A stretch of 64,000 bases of DNA from Haladaptatus sp. DJG-WS-42 (GTDB lineage Archaea > Halobacteriota > Halobacteria > Halobacteriales > Halococcaceae). Below are positions 49,851 to 59,552 of the stretch, one piece after another. The stretch covers positions 2,534,422 through 2,598,421 of the forward strand of contig NZ_CP147243.1 of NCBI RefSeq assembly GCF_037198285.1, read 5' to 3'. The notes beneath the pieces were generated by a model. It saw only the letters and a program-made list of their open reading frames with translations, was not told where the DNA came from and did no database searches. Within the stretch, counting starts at the first letter, position 1, and every line of letters starts with the position of its first letter. The position numbers and the translations under genes were made by a program.

Positions 49851-50462
49851 ATGGCAGCCCCGTCGCTTTCACTGTTCATCGTCGCCTCGGTCGGCCTCAT
49901 CCTCGCGCCGGGGCCAGACACCATCTACGTCCTCACCCGCGGCGTGAGCGACGGCCGCAGAGCAGGGCTGCTTTCGGCTGCCGGTATCAGCACCGGCATT
50001 CTTGTCCACACGCTCGGAGCCGTTCTTGGGCTCTCTGTCCTCTTACAGACCTCTGCAACCGCCTTCTCGATTGTCAAGTACGCGGGTGCGCTGTACCTCA
50101 TCTATCTCGGCATCCAGACGTTTCTCGACGACGAACCGCTCACCATCGAGGACGACGACGAAAGCGACCACAGCTACCTGCAAGGCGTCGCCATCAACGT
50201 CCTCAACCCCAAAGTCGCGCTGTTTTTCCTTGCCTTCCTCCCGCAGTTCGTTGACTCTGCAACCGCGACCGGCCAGTTTCTCTTACTCGGGGGCATCTAC
50301 GCCGTGTTGACGCTCACGTATCTCACGACTGTTGCCTTCCTCTCTGGGCGGGTGCGCGCCCTGCTCGCCGCGCGGCCGTCGCTCAATCGCGGGCTTCGCT
50401 GGGTCACGAGCAGTATCTTCGTCGCACTCGGCGCGCGCCTCGCCGTCGGCGACCACTTTTAG
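49851..50462 (+). CDS. LysE/RhtB-family amino-acid exporter
   Basis: 203-residue inner-membrane exporter with five to six spans. Family features are ILAPGPDTIYVLTRGVSDGRRAGLLSAAGISTG and the NVLNPKVALFFLAFLPQFV segment. An acidic cytoplasmic loop (DDEPLTIEDDDESD) lies between helices, typical of haloarchaeal members. The substrate, perhaps threonine or homoserine, is not determined. The gene is divergent from the protease gene. Confidence 0.9.
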   Translation: MAAPSLSLFIVASVGLILAPGPDTIYVLTRGVSDGRRAGLLSAAGISTGILVHTLGAVLGLSVLLQTSATAFSIVKYAGALYLIYLGIQTFLDDEPLTIEDDDESDHSYLQGVAINVLNPKVALFFLAFLPQFVDSATATGQFLLLGGIYAVLTLTYLTTVAFLSGRVRALLAARPSLNRGLRWVTSSIFVALGARLAVGDHF

Positions 50463-50525
50463 CCACACCGTCCCAAAATGGCGGTGACCGGCACTTTCAA
50501 ACGTCTCGCTCACTAAGCGACGGCC

Positions 50526-50900
50526 ATGAGTATGGAAACCGCACGACTGGAGGACATGGGCACGGAACTCGGCAAATCGATTGCCGACTCACCGACCTAC
50601 CAGCGGTTCGAAGAAACCAAAGCAAAGGTCGAGAACTCAGAGGAAGCCCAACAGCGCGTCCAGAAGTTCGAACAGCTCCGCCAGGAGTTCATGCTGGCTC
50701 GTCAGACGGGCGAGGCGACCCAAGAAGACCTTCACAACCTCCAGAACGCACAGGCAGACCTCCACGAACTGCCCGTGATGGACGAGTTCCTCACCGCACA
50801 GGCGGAACTCGACGCGAAACTCGCCGCCGTAAACGACGCGATTTCCGCGGAACTCGCCGTTGACTTCGGCGAGAAGGCAGGCGGCTGCTGTCAGGACTGA
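50526..50900 (+). CDS. YlbF/YmcA-family protein
   Basis: 124-residue helical protein of the YlbF/YmcA type, with the core RFEETKAKVENSEEAQQRVQKFEQL and HELPVMDEFLTAQAELD. It ends GGCCQD with two adjacent cysteines, which could bind a metal or cluster, as the bacterial YlbF-YmcA complex does. The function in archaea is unknown. It may act as a helper of RNA turnover. Confidence 0.78.
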   Translation: MSMETARLEDMGTELGKSIADSPTYQRFEETKAKVENSEEAQQRVQKFEQLRQEFMLARQTGEATQEDLHNLQNAQADLHELPVMDEFLTAQAELDAKLAAVNDAISAELAVDFGEKAGGCCQD

Positions 50901-51014
50901 TCACGAGCGCTGACTTTTATCGAATTTAACATTTGTGGCGATTCTCAGCGAGTAGTATCGTCCAACATTCATATTCCCATCCTAGCCGTCGTTCCACGTG
51001 GGAGGGATGATAAC

Positions 51015-51182
51015 ATGGAACACTGTTTGAACTGTGGGGCAGGGGTATCGGGGCATTTCCGGCGGGTTTTTGGGGACAACAACAATCGCGTTAGTGCGTG
51101 TCTGGAATGTGCGTCTTTCAGGGATTTACAGGCAGGCGGTGCCGTCTCAGTCGCGCCAGTAGCGCAGCGCGACAGACGGTAG
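51015..51182 (+). CDS. Small zinc-finger protein (CxxC...CxxC)
   Basis: 55 codons from the ATG at 51015, with GGAGG nine bases upstream as a good ribosome-binding site. The protein reads MEHCLNCGAGV, then FRRVFGDNNNR and CLECASF, giving two CxxC pairs for one zinc ribbon. It resembles haloarchaeal small zinc-finger families such as the DUF7563 type. Such microproteins are common regulators in haloarchaea. The basic tail after the second pair is short. Confidence 0.7.
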   Translation: MEHCLNCGAGVSGHFRRVFGDNNNRVSACLECASFRDLQAGGAVSVAPVAQRDRR

Positions 51183-51299
51183 AGGCGTCACAACGTCACT
51201 CGTACTTCGAGGAGTGCTGGGTTTCTTGGTGGTGGTGCAGCGACCACCTGAGCGTAGCCCTTCGAAAGGTACAAACGCCCGGCTTTGGCACTAATGGGT

Positions 51300-51584
51300 A
51301 TGGAACTGCGGGTCATCGAGAAGACGGAGAATGAACTCTCCATCGAGATTGCGGGCGAAGACCACACGTTCATGAACGTCCTGAAAGGCGCGCTCCTCGA
51401 ACTCGAGGACGTGTCTGCGGCGACGTACGACATGAACCCTGAGCAGTCCGGTGGGCAAACCGACCCCATCCTCACCGTGAAAACGGTCGAAGGAGTCGAC
51501 CCACTCGAAGCACTCGAAGAAGGTGCCGCGCGCGTCCGTGAGAAGGCCGGTTCCTTCCGCGCCGCGTTCGAAGCTGCTCAGTAA
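51300..51584 (+). CDS. rpo11: RNA polymerase subunit Rpo11 (L)
   Basis: 94 residues. Small subunit that pairs with Rpo3 in the assembly platform of RNA polymerase. It has the typical beginning [21 protein letters not shown] and [13 protein letters not shown], then [12 protein letters not shown] and a late helix. The ATG at 51300 matches the family start; an in-frame ATG two codons earlier is possible. It ends 11 bases before the convergent hisF gene. Confidence 0.95.
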   Translation: MELRVIEKTENELSIEIAGEDHTFMNVLKGALLELEDVSAATYDMNPEQSGGQTDPILTVKTVEGVDPLEALEEGAARVREKAGSFRAAFEAAQ

Positions 51585-51595
51585 CCCCGTTCTCG

Positions 51596-52408
51596 TTAGA
51601 GACGTACTGGAACGTCCCGTTCTGCGAGGTATTCTTTGACCTCGCGGATGGTGTACTCATCGAAATGGAAAATAGACGCCGCGAGCGCCGCGTCCGCGTT
51701 CGCCTCGGTGAACACCTCGTAGGCGTCTTCGGGGCCGCCACAGCCCGACGAAGCGATGACCGGCGTCGAAACCGCGTCACAGACCGCCGAGGTGAGCGGG
51801 ATGTCGTAGCCGTCTTTCGTCCCGTCGGCGTCAATGGAGTTGACGAACAGCTCGCCAGCACCGCGCGACTCGGCTTCAATTGCCCACTCGACCACGTCTT
51901 TTCCCGTCCCTTCACGGCCGCCTTTGACCGTACACTCGAACCAGCAGGACTCACCGTCTATTTCGACGTAGTGTTCGCCCTGTTCGTCGAAACGCCGCCG
52001 GGAGTCCACGCTGATGACGATACACTGGCTGCCGAACGCCGCTGCGCCCTCCTCGATGAGTTCGGGGCGTTCGAGCGCACCGGTTGTAATCGAGACTTTG
52101 TCTGCACCCGCGCGAAGGGTTTCTTTGATGTCGGCTTTCGTTCGGATGCCGCCGCCGACGGTGAGCGGGATGAACACCTCGTCTGCCACCCGCGAGACGG
52201 TGTCGAGCATCGTCTCACGGCCATCGGAACTCGCGGTGATGTCGAGGAAGACGAACTCGTCTGCGCCCGCTTGGTTGTACGCCTTCGCCATCTCGACGGG
52301 GTCGCCGGTGTACTTGAGGTCGGTGAAGTTCACGCCCGTATAGACCGCCGCGTTTCCGTCGTCGTCCAACGCCACGTCGATGCAGGGGATGATCCGCTTG
52401 GTGAGCAT
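51596..52408 (-). CDS. hisF: Imidazole glycerol phosphate synthase cyclase subunit
   Basis: 270-residue TIM barrel that closes the imidazole ring in histidine synthesis, working with HisH. Family motifs are [16 protein letters not shown] with the catalytic Asp, [10 protein letters not shown], and [13 protein letters not shown] near the C-terminus. HisH is not adjacent. It is the only clear histidine biosynthetic gene here (the HisG-like protein at 38.6 kb is a separate matter). Confidence 0.95.
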   Translation of the reverse strand: MLTKRIIPCIDVALDDDGNAAVYTGVNFTDLKYTGDPVEMAKAYNQAGADEFVFLDITASSDGRETMLDTVSRVADEVFIPLTVGGGIRTKADIKETLRAGADKVSITTGALERPELIEEGAAAFGSQCIVISVDSRRRFDEQGEHYVEIDGESCWFECTVKGGREGTGKDVVEWAIEAESRGAGELFVNSIDADGTKDGYDIPLTSAVCDAVSTPVIASSGCGGPEDAYEVFTEANADAALAASIFHFDEYTIREVKEYLAERDVPVRL

Positions 52409-52521
52409 TCTTTATCGTGTGTAGGGTCTCCGAGTATCAAAAGGGGCGCGACTGAAGCAACTTTCTACAAACTGTTCAATATCTCCAACTGAATTAATTA
52501 CTATAAATTTTCACTTCCCTC

Positions 52522-52977
52522 TTAGTAATTTCCGTCAATGAAAGTCAAATAAGACATCAAAATTAGAGTGCCTGGTGCTAGCAAAATACCAAATAAAATA
52601 AACGATGCTGCAATTTCAATTGGTCCAGGCAAGTTGAGAGATAGAAAAAGGGTGACTAGTCCCATAGTCAATAGAATACTAGAAATACCTCCAATTGTGA
52701 AAATAAACCACCGAAATTCTTGCGGACCTAATACACCCACTCCTCCACTTAGGCCTTTTTTCTGCTGTCGTCTGTGAGAATAATCGAGTAATATCTGAAT
52801 TAGAATTACTAAGACTGGGAGAAATAATGCTACTAATTGAACTAGACCGAGAGTGAATTCTCCGAGTGGTTCAGAGGGGGAAATGAACGATTGGTCAACA
52901 AACAAAGAGGGAATCCAGACAACTAATCCTCCTAAAATAAATGCGATTATTATCATTTTCTTCCAACGAGATTGCAT
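52522..52977 (-). CDS. AT-rich orphan membrane protein
   Basis: 151 residues from the ATG at 52977 (four codons before it another ATG at 52989 is possible). Four hydrophobic spans alternate with charged loops (MIIIAFILGGLVVWIPSLF, VQLVALFLPVLVILIQILLD, IFTIGGISSILLTMGLVTLF, ASFILFGILLAPGTLILMSYL). Base composition is much richer in AT than in the flanking genes, suggesting recent transfer. I recognise no family. The surrounding 500 bases are equally AT-rich. Confidence 0.65.
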   Translation of the reverse strand: MQSRWKKMIIIAFILGGLVVWIPSLFVDQSFISPSEPLGEFTLGLVQLVALFLPVLVILIQILLDYSHRRQQKKGLSGGVGVLGPQEFRWFIFTIGGISSILLTMGLVTLFLSLNLPGPIEIAASFILFGILLAPGTLILMSYLTFIDGNY

Positions 52978-53081
52978 ATGCAATCCCAAACATCTATTCT
53001 TTGAAATGTCTTGCTTATCGTTCTTTTATCGCCGTAACTACACTCCGACATAGCAAAGTACCACCGGCCAAATGCTCCGAT

Positions 53082-53249
53082 ATGGACGACCACACACACG
53101 ACGGCGACCACGACCACCACGAAGGCGAAGTCGAAGGCCGCGTCACCTCCCCGATGCAAGAGTTCTCGATGGGACAGGTCACGACGGGCTTCATCATCAC
53201 CCTCATCGGGCTTGCGGTCGTTTTCGGTCTCGCGTTCGCACTGGCGTAA
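53082..53249 (+). CDS. Small His-rich membrane protein (DUF7550-like)
   Basis: 55 residues. A His/Asp-rich head (DDHTHDGDHDHHEG) precedes one C-terminal membrane span (GFIITLIGLAVVFGLAFALA). Haloarchaea carry such short proteins (I recall the DUF7550 type), and the histidines may bind a metal. The ATG at 53082 follows a TATA-poor upstream. Divergent from the AT-rich orphan gene. Confidence 0.62.
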   Translation: MDDHTHDGDHDHHEGEVEGRVTSPMQEFSMGQVTTGFIITLIGLAVVFGLAFALA

Positions 53250-53339
53250 CGTCCTGATTTTTCTACTGTGGCTTTCGTCACCAGCCCAGAGCGACGCCAC
53301 TCTCCAGTGATTAAGGACCTGAAAAACGAGACATCCGAG

Positions 53340-55478
53340 TTATTCGAGTTCGCGCTCGATGATGGCGCGCAGGTCGGCAATTGCTTCTGACGAGGCTGAC
53401 AGTGCTTCGTCGTTGACCGTGAGCGAGAGCGTCCCCTCGGTCGTCGCCGTACCAAGGTCGTACACCGGCGCGACGCCGTCGAAGGCTTCTTTGACAGCCT
53501 CTGGGTCGGTCGTCTCGATGACGGCGCGACCGGGCTGTTCGTGAAACAGGAGTTCTGGCGCGGAGGCGTCCCCCGAAATCGCCACGTCTGCGCCCGTCTC
53601 CTCGGTGACCATCTCGGCGAGCGTCACGGCGAGGCCGCCGTGGCTCGCGTCGTGGGCGGCGAGCGTGGTGTCCTGATTCACGACTCCGGCGAGCGTTTTG
53701 ACGAACGCTGGGGCGTCGTCTGGGAGCGTCGGGAACTCGTCTTCTCCGCCGAACTGGGCGACGTACTCAGAGCCACCGAGTCCAGAGTTTTCGCCAGCAA
53801 GGACGGAATCGCCGACGAGCAGGAGCGTACCTTCTCCGGCGAAGAACGCGGGTGGTGCTTTGTAGCTGTCTTTCGTCCCGACCATCGCAAGCGTCGGCGT
53901 TGGTGGAATCGGTCCGGCCTGCGAATCGTTGTAGAGCGAGACGTTCCCGCCGACCACGGGTACCGAGAGGGCTGCGCACATGTCCGCGAGGCCATCGACA
54001 ATTGCCTTGAAGCCGTGGTACACGTCGGGCTTTTCGGGGTTGCCGCCGTTCAAGCAGTCCACTGCTGCGAGTGGGGTTGCGCCTTTCACGGCGAGGTTCG
54101 TCGCGTTTTCGAGCGCCACTGCGCGGGCACCCTCGTAGGGGTTCGCGCTCGTCCAGTTCGGGTCTGCGCCCGCGGTGAACGCGAGGCCCAGCTCGGCTTC
54201 GCGGATGGCGAGGACTGCGCCGTCTTGGCCCGGCCCGATTGCGGTTCGGGTGCCGACTTCGTGGTCGTACTGCCGGTAGACCCAGCGCTTGCTCGCGGTG
54301 TTCGGACTGCCGACGAGCGTTTCGAAGGCGTCTGTGAGGTCGATGTCGGGCAGGTTGCGTTCGACTTCTTCTGGGGCTTCCGTTGCGAGGTCGTTCATCG
54401 GCGCGCCTTCACAGAGGAATTCGACGGGCACGTCGACGACCGTCTCGCCTTCGAAGGTGCAGATGTAGCGTCCGGAGTCGGTCACGTCGCCGATGACCGA
54501 ACAGCCGAGGTCGTAGCGCTCTGCGAGTGCTTCGACGCGTGCGACGTTTTCGGGGGTGACTTCGTACACCATCCGCTCTTGGGATTCGGCGAGCAGGATT
54601 TCGAGGGGGACCATGTTCGGCTCGCGCTGGTGGACAGTTTCGAGTTCGAGCACCGCGCCCTTCCCGCCTTTTGCGATGAGTTCGCTGGATGCGCCGCCGA
54701 GGCCCGCCGCACCAAGGTCGCGGGCCGATTCGATTAGCTCCTCGTCCAAGAGTGCCTCGTTGCACTCGATGAGGAGTTTTTCCGTGTACGGGTCGCCGAC
54801 CTGTACGGCAGGGCGGTCTTCGGTTTCTGCGTCTTCTGCGAGGTCTTCGGAGGCGAACGATGCGCCGCCGAGGCCGTCTCTGCCGGTCGAATTTCCGACG
54901 AGGACGAGTTTGTTGCCAACGGATTGGGCTTCTGCGGTGACCATCCGGTCTGCGGGCAGGAGACCCACGCACGCGACGTTCACGAGCGGGTTGCCGACGT
55001 AATCGTCGTGGAAGGCCACGCTCCCGGCGACGGTCGGTACGCCAATCGAGTTGCCGTAATTGCTAATCCCTTCGACCACGCCTTCGAAGAGGTAGCGCGA
55101 GTGTTCGCGGTCGAAGCCGCCGAAGTAGAGGCTGTCGGCGAGCGCGATTGGGTAGGCTCCCATTGAGAGGGTGTCGCGGACGATGCCGCCAACGCCCGTC
55201 GCCGCCCCGTCGTAGGGGTCGACGTACGACGGGTGGTTGTGGCTCTCGATACCCATCGTGATGTACACGTCGTCGGTCAGTTTGACCACGGCGGCGTCGT
55301 CGCCGGGGCCGATGACCACTTGGTCGCCCTCGCTTTCGAACGCGCCGAGGAGGGGGCGCGACGAGCGATAGGCGCAGTGTTCGCTCCAGAGGTTTTCGAA
55401 CAGGACTTCTTCTGCGTCAGTCGGCTCTCGGCCCAACTGCGCAACCACCAGTTCCTTGTCCGACTCGGCAAGACTCAT
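53340..55478 (-). CDS. purL: Phosphoribosylformylglycinamidine synthase subunit PurL
   Basis: 712-residue FGAM synthetase large subunit of de novo purine synthesis. Landmarks are the early [63 protein letters not shown], and the C-terminal [16 protein letters not shown] and [15 protein letters not shown]. It is the small-form PurL that needs PurS and PurQ, which are not nearby. Its start at 55478 is followed upstream by an 140-nt divergent gap to the PHP gene. Confidence 0.96.
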   Translation of the reverse strand: MSLAESDKELVVAQLGREPTDAEEVLFENLWSEHCAYRSSRPLLGAFESEGDQVVIGPGDDAAVVKLTDDVYITMGIESHNHPSYVDPYDGAATGVGGIVRDTLSMGAYPIALADSLYFGGFDREHSRYLFEGVVEGISNYGNSIGVPTVAGSVAFHDDYVGNPLVNVACVGLLPADRMVTAEAQSVGNKLVLVGNSTGRDGLGGASFASEDLAEDAETEDRPAVQVGDPYTEKLLIECNEALLDEELIESARDLGAAGLGGASSELIAKGGKGAVLELETVHQREPNMVPLEILLAESQERMVYEVTPENVARVEALAERYDLGCSVIGDVTDSGRYICTFEGETVVDVPVEFLCEGAPMNDLATEAPEEVERNLPDIDLTDAFETLVGSPNTASKRWVYRQYDHEVGTRTAIGPGQDGAVLAIREAELGLAFTAGADPNWTSANPYEGARAVALENATNLAVKGATPLAAVDCLNGGNPEKPDVYHGFKAIVDGLADMCAALSVPVVGGNVSLYNDSQAGPIPPTPTLAMVGTKDSYKAPPAFFAGEGTLLLVGDSVLAGENSGLGGSEYVAQFGGEDEFPTLPDDAPAFVKTLAGVVNQDTTLAAHDASHGGLAVTLAEMVTEETGADVAISGDASAPELLFHEQPGRAVIETTDPEAVKEAFDGVAPVYDLGTATTEGTLSLTVNDEALSASSEAIADLRAIIERELE

Positions 55479-55618
55479 TCACCTATCTGTTGAGATAGTC
55501 GGGGTAAAGACCTTTTCATGTGCATGAACGTGCCCAAAATTGGGGCGCGCTGTGATGTGCCAGCGCAGGCGCTCGTGATTCCGAGGCCCTTTTCAAGACC
55601 GACGCGCTACCTCCGGGT

Positions 55619-56305
55619 GTGCTGTCGGTCGAGCTTCACACACACTCACAGCTTTCGTTCGACGGGCGCGACCCCGTCGACCTCCTGTTAGAACAGGCAG
55701 CAGCCGTTGGCTTGGACGCCCTCGCCATCACGGACCACGACGAGATAGACGCCAGCCTCGAAGCCGCTGAGAAGGCAGAAGCGTACGGGCTGGTTGGCAT
55801 TCCCGGTATGGAAATCACGAGCGCCGCGGGTCACATTCTCGCCTTTGGTATCCACGAGAAAATCCCGTCCTACCGGCCGTTCGACGAAACGCTCGACCGC
55901 ATCCGCGACCAGGGAGGGCTCGCGGTCATCCCCCACCCGTTCCAGAAATCCCGGAGCGGCGTCGCCCCCCACATCACCACTGAACAGCTTGCAAGCGCAG
56001 ACGCCATCGAGGTGTACAACTCTCGGCTTCTCACCGGCCGGGCAAACCGGAAGGCAGAGCGCTTCGCCCGCGCTCGGAGCCTCCCGATGACCGCCGGGAG
56101 CGACGCCCACATCAGCGAGATGGTCGGGCAGGCGGTCACCGAAATCGATGCAGACGAACGGAGCGTTCCCGCCATTCTCGAAGCCATCCGCGACGGTCGC
56201 ACGAGCGTTGTTGGCCAGCGCACCCCGTGGCACATCAGCTTCGCACAGGCTGCCGGTGGCGCGAAACGCCGCGTGAAAAACCGGCTGTCCTCGATGCTTG
56301 AGTGA
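55619..56305 (+). CDS. PHP-domain metal-dependent phosphoesterase
   Basis: 228 residues from a GTG start. The PHP motifs are ELHTHSQLSFDG with the first metal histidines, ITDHDEIDASLEA, GMEITSAAGHILAFG, AVIPHPFQKSRSG, and the last TAGSDAHISEMVG. This fold hydrolyses phosphate esters of nucleotides or sugars (members act on nucleoside 3',5'-bisphosphate or histidinol phosphate). Its stop overlaps the ATG of the asparagine-synthase-like gene (TGATG), so the two are coupled. Confidence 0.87.
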   Translation: MLSVELHTHSQLSFDGRDPVDLLLEQAAAVGLDALAITDHDEIDASLEAAEKAEAYGLVGIPGMEITSAAGHILAFGIHEKIPSYRPFDETLDRIRDQGGLAVIPHPFQKSRSGVAPHITTEQLASADAIEVYNSRLLTGRANRKAERFARARSLPMTAGSDAHISEMVGQAVTEIDADERSVPAILEAIRDGRTSVVGQRTPWHISFAQAAGGAKRRVKNRLSSMLE

Positions 56306-57375
56306 TGGACGGCACGGACCCGGCCACCGTCCGCCGGGCGCTCGATTCAGGAGATTCACTCCCCGGAACCGGCGGTTTCGCGGGCGACCTTGACGGCGCG
56401 CTCGTCCGCGACGTGCTCGGCCGCTATCCCATTTTCTCGGAGACTGATGACCCGACGGCGTGGAGCTTCGACCACCGCGACCTCACGAATCCGAGTCTCG
56501 TCCCAGCAGGTTGTCAGCGGACTACAGACGGCGACGAGCAGGTGTGGCAGTTACCCGAACCGCCACTGTTCGAGTCTCGTACAGAGGCCATCGAATCGAC
56601 CAGAACCGCGGTCGAAACACAACTCTCTGCCCTTCCCGAAGACACGCCCGTCGCCTTCTCTGGCGGTGTTGATTCGGCCGCCCTCGGCGCGTATCTCGAC
56701 GGCCCGCTCTACGTGACTGGCTTCCCCGGCAGCCACGACATCGAGGCCGCCCAATCAGCCGCGCGACTGCTCGGCAAAGACCTCACGGTCATCGAAGTGA
56801 CTCACGATGTACTCGAAGCAGCCATTCCCGAGGTCGCGCGTGCGACTGGGCGAACAAACCCGATGGACGTGGGCATCGCCCTCCCGCTCTATCTCACCGC
56901 GAAACGCGCCGCCGCAGACGGGTACGACACTCTCGCGGTCGGGCAGGGCGCAGACGAGTTGTTCGGCGGCTACGAGAAAATCACCCGCGCGCCAGACGAC
57001 CACCGCGTCGAAGCGGACACCGTTCGGGGTGCGGCCCGCGAAGTGATTGCGACGCTCGCAGCCCAACTCCCCCGCGACGTACTCGCGCTTCGTGCCGCGG
57101 GCGTCGAACCCGTCGCGCCCCTGCTTCACGACGAGGTAGTCGAAGCGAGCCTTCGTCTGCCGGAGGACTTGCTCGTGAGTCCGCGTGGCGAGCGCAAATT
57201 CGCCTTCCGGATGGCCGTCCGAGAGTGGACGCCAGACCCGATTGCCTTCCGCGAGAAAAAGGCGGTACAGTACGGGAGTCTCATCGCCCGCGAACTCGAC
57301 CGACTCGCGCGGCAGGCGGGCTACAAAAAGCGGATGGACGACCACGTCGGTGAGTACATCAAGTCGTTGCTGTAG
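56305..57375 (+). CDS. Asparagine-synthase-like ATP pyrophosphatase lacking a glutaminase domain
   Basis: 356 residues. The PP-loop is VAFSGGVDSAALG near residue 115, followed by GLGAxELFGGY-like VGQGADELFGGYEKI, and REKKAVQYGS at the end, as in the AsnB synthetase domain. The N-terminal about 100 residues lack the Cys1 glutaminase domain and are shorter, so ammonia or another amine/sulfur donor may be used directly. The substrate may not be aspartate. It is translationally coupled to the PHP gene and followed 40 nt later by a SnoaL-like gene. Confidence 0.8.
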   Translation: MDGTDPATVRRALDSGDSLPGTGGFAGDLDGALVRDVLGRYPIFSETDDPTAWSFDHRDLTNPSLVPAGCQRTTDGDEQVWQLPEPPLFESRTEAIESTRTAVETQLSALPEDTPVAFSGGVDSAALGAYLDGPLYVTGFPGSHDIEAAQSAARLLGKDLTVIEVTHDVLEAAIPEVARATGRTNPMDVGIALPLYLTAKRAAADGYDTLAVGQGADELFGGYEKITRAPDDHRVEADTVRGAAREVIATLAAQLPRDVLALRAAGVEPVAPLLHDEVVEASLRLPEDLLVSPRGERKFAFRMAVREWTPDPIAFREKKAVQYGSLIARELDRLARQAGYKKRMDDHVGEYIKSLL

Positions 57376-57415
57376 GCCGCGATACGTTGACTCTTCTCGC
57401 CGCCGTAGTTTTGGT

Positions 57416-57844
57416 ATGGCAGTACACATCCGACCAAAAGAGCTGGTTCGTCGCTACACGGAAGAAGTCTGGAGCAAGGGCGACGTAGACGCCATGCCCG
57501 AGATTCTGACACAACACCAGATTTACCACGACCCCGCAGGCTCTGGCGAGGAGCATCTGTCTGAGTTCGCCACCTTTATCCAGCGATACAGAGACGCATT
57601 CCCTGACCTGCGCTTTGACGTCTCGCACATGGTCGAAGAAGGCGACCACGTCGCCTTTTGGGGGCGCGTGACGGGCACCCACGAGGGGCCGTTCATGGGT
57701 CTCGAACCGACGGGCAGACAAATCGACATCATGGGTATCAGCGCGGTCAGGCTCGAAGACGGAAAAATCGCAGAACGGTGGGCGAATTTCGACATTTTGG
57801 GAATGCTCCAGCAACTCGGCGTCGAACCGCTCGGTACGCTGTAG
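57416..57844 (+). CDS. SnoaL-like / ester cyclase family protein
   Basis: 142 residues of the NTF2-like SnoaL fold. Family features are VRRYTEEVWSKGDVDAMPEIL and the late GISAVRLEDGKIAERWANFDILGMLQQLG. Such proteins bind or isomerise small organic molecules; a substrate cannot be proposed. It follows the asparagine-synthase-like gene by 40 nt on the same strand. Confidence 0.83.
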   Translation: MAVHIRPKELVRRYTEEVWSKGDVDAMPEILTQHQIYHDPAGSGEEHLSEFATFIQRYRDAFPDLRFDVSHMVEEGDHVAFWGRVTGTHEGPFMGLEPTGRQIDIMGISAVRLEDGKIAERWANFDILGMLQQLGVEPLGTL

Positions 57845-58315
57845 CTACTGGGCTGCTTCGACGGCGTCGATGGCTTCGATGCCGTGGACAATCACGTCGG
57901 GTTCAAGTCGGTCGCCATCTTCGCGCAACTCGGCTTTCGTAAACCAGTGCCACGTCTCGATTTCGCCGTCTTCGGGTGTGATGTCGCGGTGTTCGACTGA
58001 CCCAAAATAGACGAAATCGATGTGCTGGTGGCCAACGTGTTCTGCAAAAACGTTCACGTCCGCGAGTTGGAGATGGGCGGGTTCGGGGAGTGGTTCGACG
58101 GTGAGGGAAGACGCACCGGTTCGCTCTGCGAGCAGGGTCACGTCCAAGCCCGTCTCCTCTTTCACTTCGCGGATGGCGGCTTCGTGGGGGAGTTCGTCGC
58201 GGTCGATGTGGCCACCGGGCGGGAGCCACATGTCCAGATGTTTGTGGTCGTGGAGAGCTGTGGCTCCGTCGTTGACGATGTAGACGGTCGAAGTGAAATG
58301 GCGAGTCGTCTCCAT
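57845..58315 (-). CDS. Nudix hydrolase
   Basis: 156 residues with the Nudix box GGHIDRDELPHEAAIREVKEETGLDV (positions about 34-59; key residues G, E, REVKEE and G). It hydrolyses a nucleoside-diphosphate-linked substrate; which one is unknown. The C-terminal part (FVYFGSVEHRDITPEDGEIETWHWFTK) fits the MutT-like subgroup. It is convergent with the SnoaL gene and lies 37 nt downstream of tfb. Confidence 0.9.
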   Translation of the reverse strand: METTRHFTSTVYIVNDGATALHDHKHLDMWLPPGGHIDRDELPHEAAIREVKEETGLDVTLLAERTGASSLTVEPLPEPAHLQLADVNVFAEHVGHQHIDFVYFGSVEHRDITPEDGEIETWHWFTKAELREDGDRLEPDVIVHGIEAIDAVEAAQ

Positions 58316-58352
58316 GGGTCGAAAAAACCCGGAAAAGCCGTCAGTGTTCCGC

Positions 58353-59324
58353 TTAGATGACCTGCTCTTCTGCTTCGAGCAGTTCGTGGTAGCGGTTGCG
58401 GATGGTGACTTCGCTGATGTTCGCGATATCAGAGACTTGGCTCTGGGTCACCTTCTCGTTCGAGAGCAATGCGGCGGCGTAGACGGCGGCGGCGGCGAGG
58501 CCGACCGGCGACTTCCCGCTGTGGACGCCTTGCTGTTTCGCGGTTTTCAGGAGTTGTCGGGCGCGCATCTCGACCTCGTCTGAGAGGCCAAGCGAGGAGG
58601 CAAAGCGCGGGACGTAGCTCTCTGGGTCAGCGGGACGCACTTCGAGTTTGAGTTCGCGGGCCACGTAGCGATAGGTGCGCGCGATTTCGCTCTTTTCAAC
58701 GCGAGAGACGTTGGTAATCTCGTCTAAGCTCCGGGGCATGCTCGCTTGGCGGGCGGCGGCGTAGAGCGCTGCCGTGGCGACGCCCTCGATGGAGCGGCCG
58801 GGCAGGAGGTTCTCCGTGAGTGCGCGGCGGTAGATGACCGACGCGGTCTCACGAACGTCTTTCGGGAGGCCGAGTGCGCTGGCCATGCGGTCGATTTCGC
58901 CGAGCGCCTGTTTCAGGTTGCGCTCTTTGGAGTCACGCGTGCGGAAGCGTTCGTTCCACTTGCGAAGCCGCTGCATCTTCGCGCGCTGGCGGGAGCCGAG
59001 GGATTTACCGTAGGCGTCTTTGTTCTGCCAGCTAATGTTCGTTGACAGTCCCTTGTCGTGCATCATCTGGGTCGTCGGTGCGCCGACGCGGGACTTTTCG
59101 TCGCGTTCTGAAGAATCAAAAGCGCGCCATTCCGGGCCGCGGTCGATAGTGCCTTCGTCTACGACGAGGCCACAGTCTTGGCACACCGTCTCGCCGTGTT
59201 CTGCGTCGGCGAGGAGGTTGCCACTACATTCCGGGCAGACAAGCTCTTCTTCCTGTGTTTGTTCGGGCTGTTCTCGCTCGCTCGTCCGCTCGTCTGTTCG
59301 GGTTCGAATACTCGTATCAGTCAT
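58353..59324 (-). CDS. tfb: Transcription initiation factor TFB
   Basis: 323 residues from the ATG at 59324. An N-terminal zinc ribbon (CPECSGNLL...CQDCGLV) is followed by the B-reader/linker (GPEWRAFDSSERDEKSRVG) and two cyclin-like repeats (GRSIEGVATAALYAAARQ and GKSPVGLAAAAVYAAALL) with the terminal HTH that contacts the BRE. Haloarchaea often have several tfb genes, and this is one copy. A TATA-like ATTTAAG near 59398-59404 is the likely promoter. Confidence 0.96.
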   Translation of the reverse strand: MTDTSIRTRTDERTSEREQPEQTQEEELVCPECSGNLLADAEHGETVCQDCGLVVDEGTIDRGPEWRAFDSSERDEKSRVGAPTTQMMHDKGLSTNISWQNKDAYGKSLGSRQRAKMQRLRKWNERFRTRDSKERNLKQALGEIDRMASALGLPKDVRETASVIYRRALTENLLPGRSIEGVATAALYAAARQASMPRSLDEITNVSRVEKSEIARTYRYVARELKLEVRPADPESYVPRFASSLGLSDEVEMRARQLLKTAKQQGVHSGKSPVGLAAAAVYAAALLSNEKVTQSQVSDIANISEVTIRNRYHELLEAEEQVI

Positions 59325-59552
59325 TGTCTGGTGTATCACACTGCAGAGAGAAGTAGCAGAGACGGCGTCGATACACCGTTTTGTTGTATCTCTGGCGACT
59401 TAAATGCTTCGGGCGAATCAGGCCTTCTGTCTGTCGATTTCGACAAATTAACTGAATTCAAATTTACTTCGGGTCAGTGTACCTGTCAGGCGTTCACGTC
59501 CTGAAACCCGAGCATCGAAACCCTTACCGCTTGCCCGCGTGTGCAAAAAGCC

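Noticed and set aside
51098-51334. Plus-strand frame overlapping the zinc-finger gene and rpo11
   Set aside because: It overlaps two better supported genes and has no ribosome-binding site or recognisable motif.
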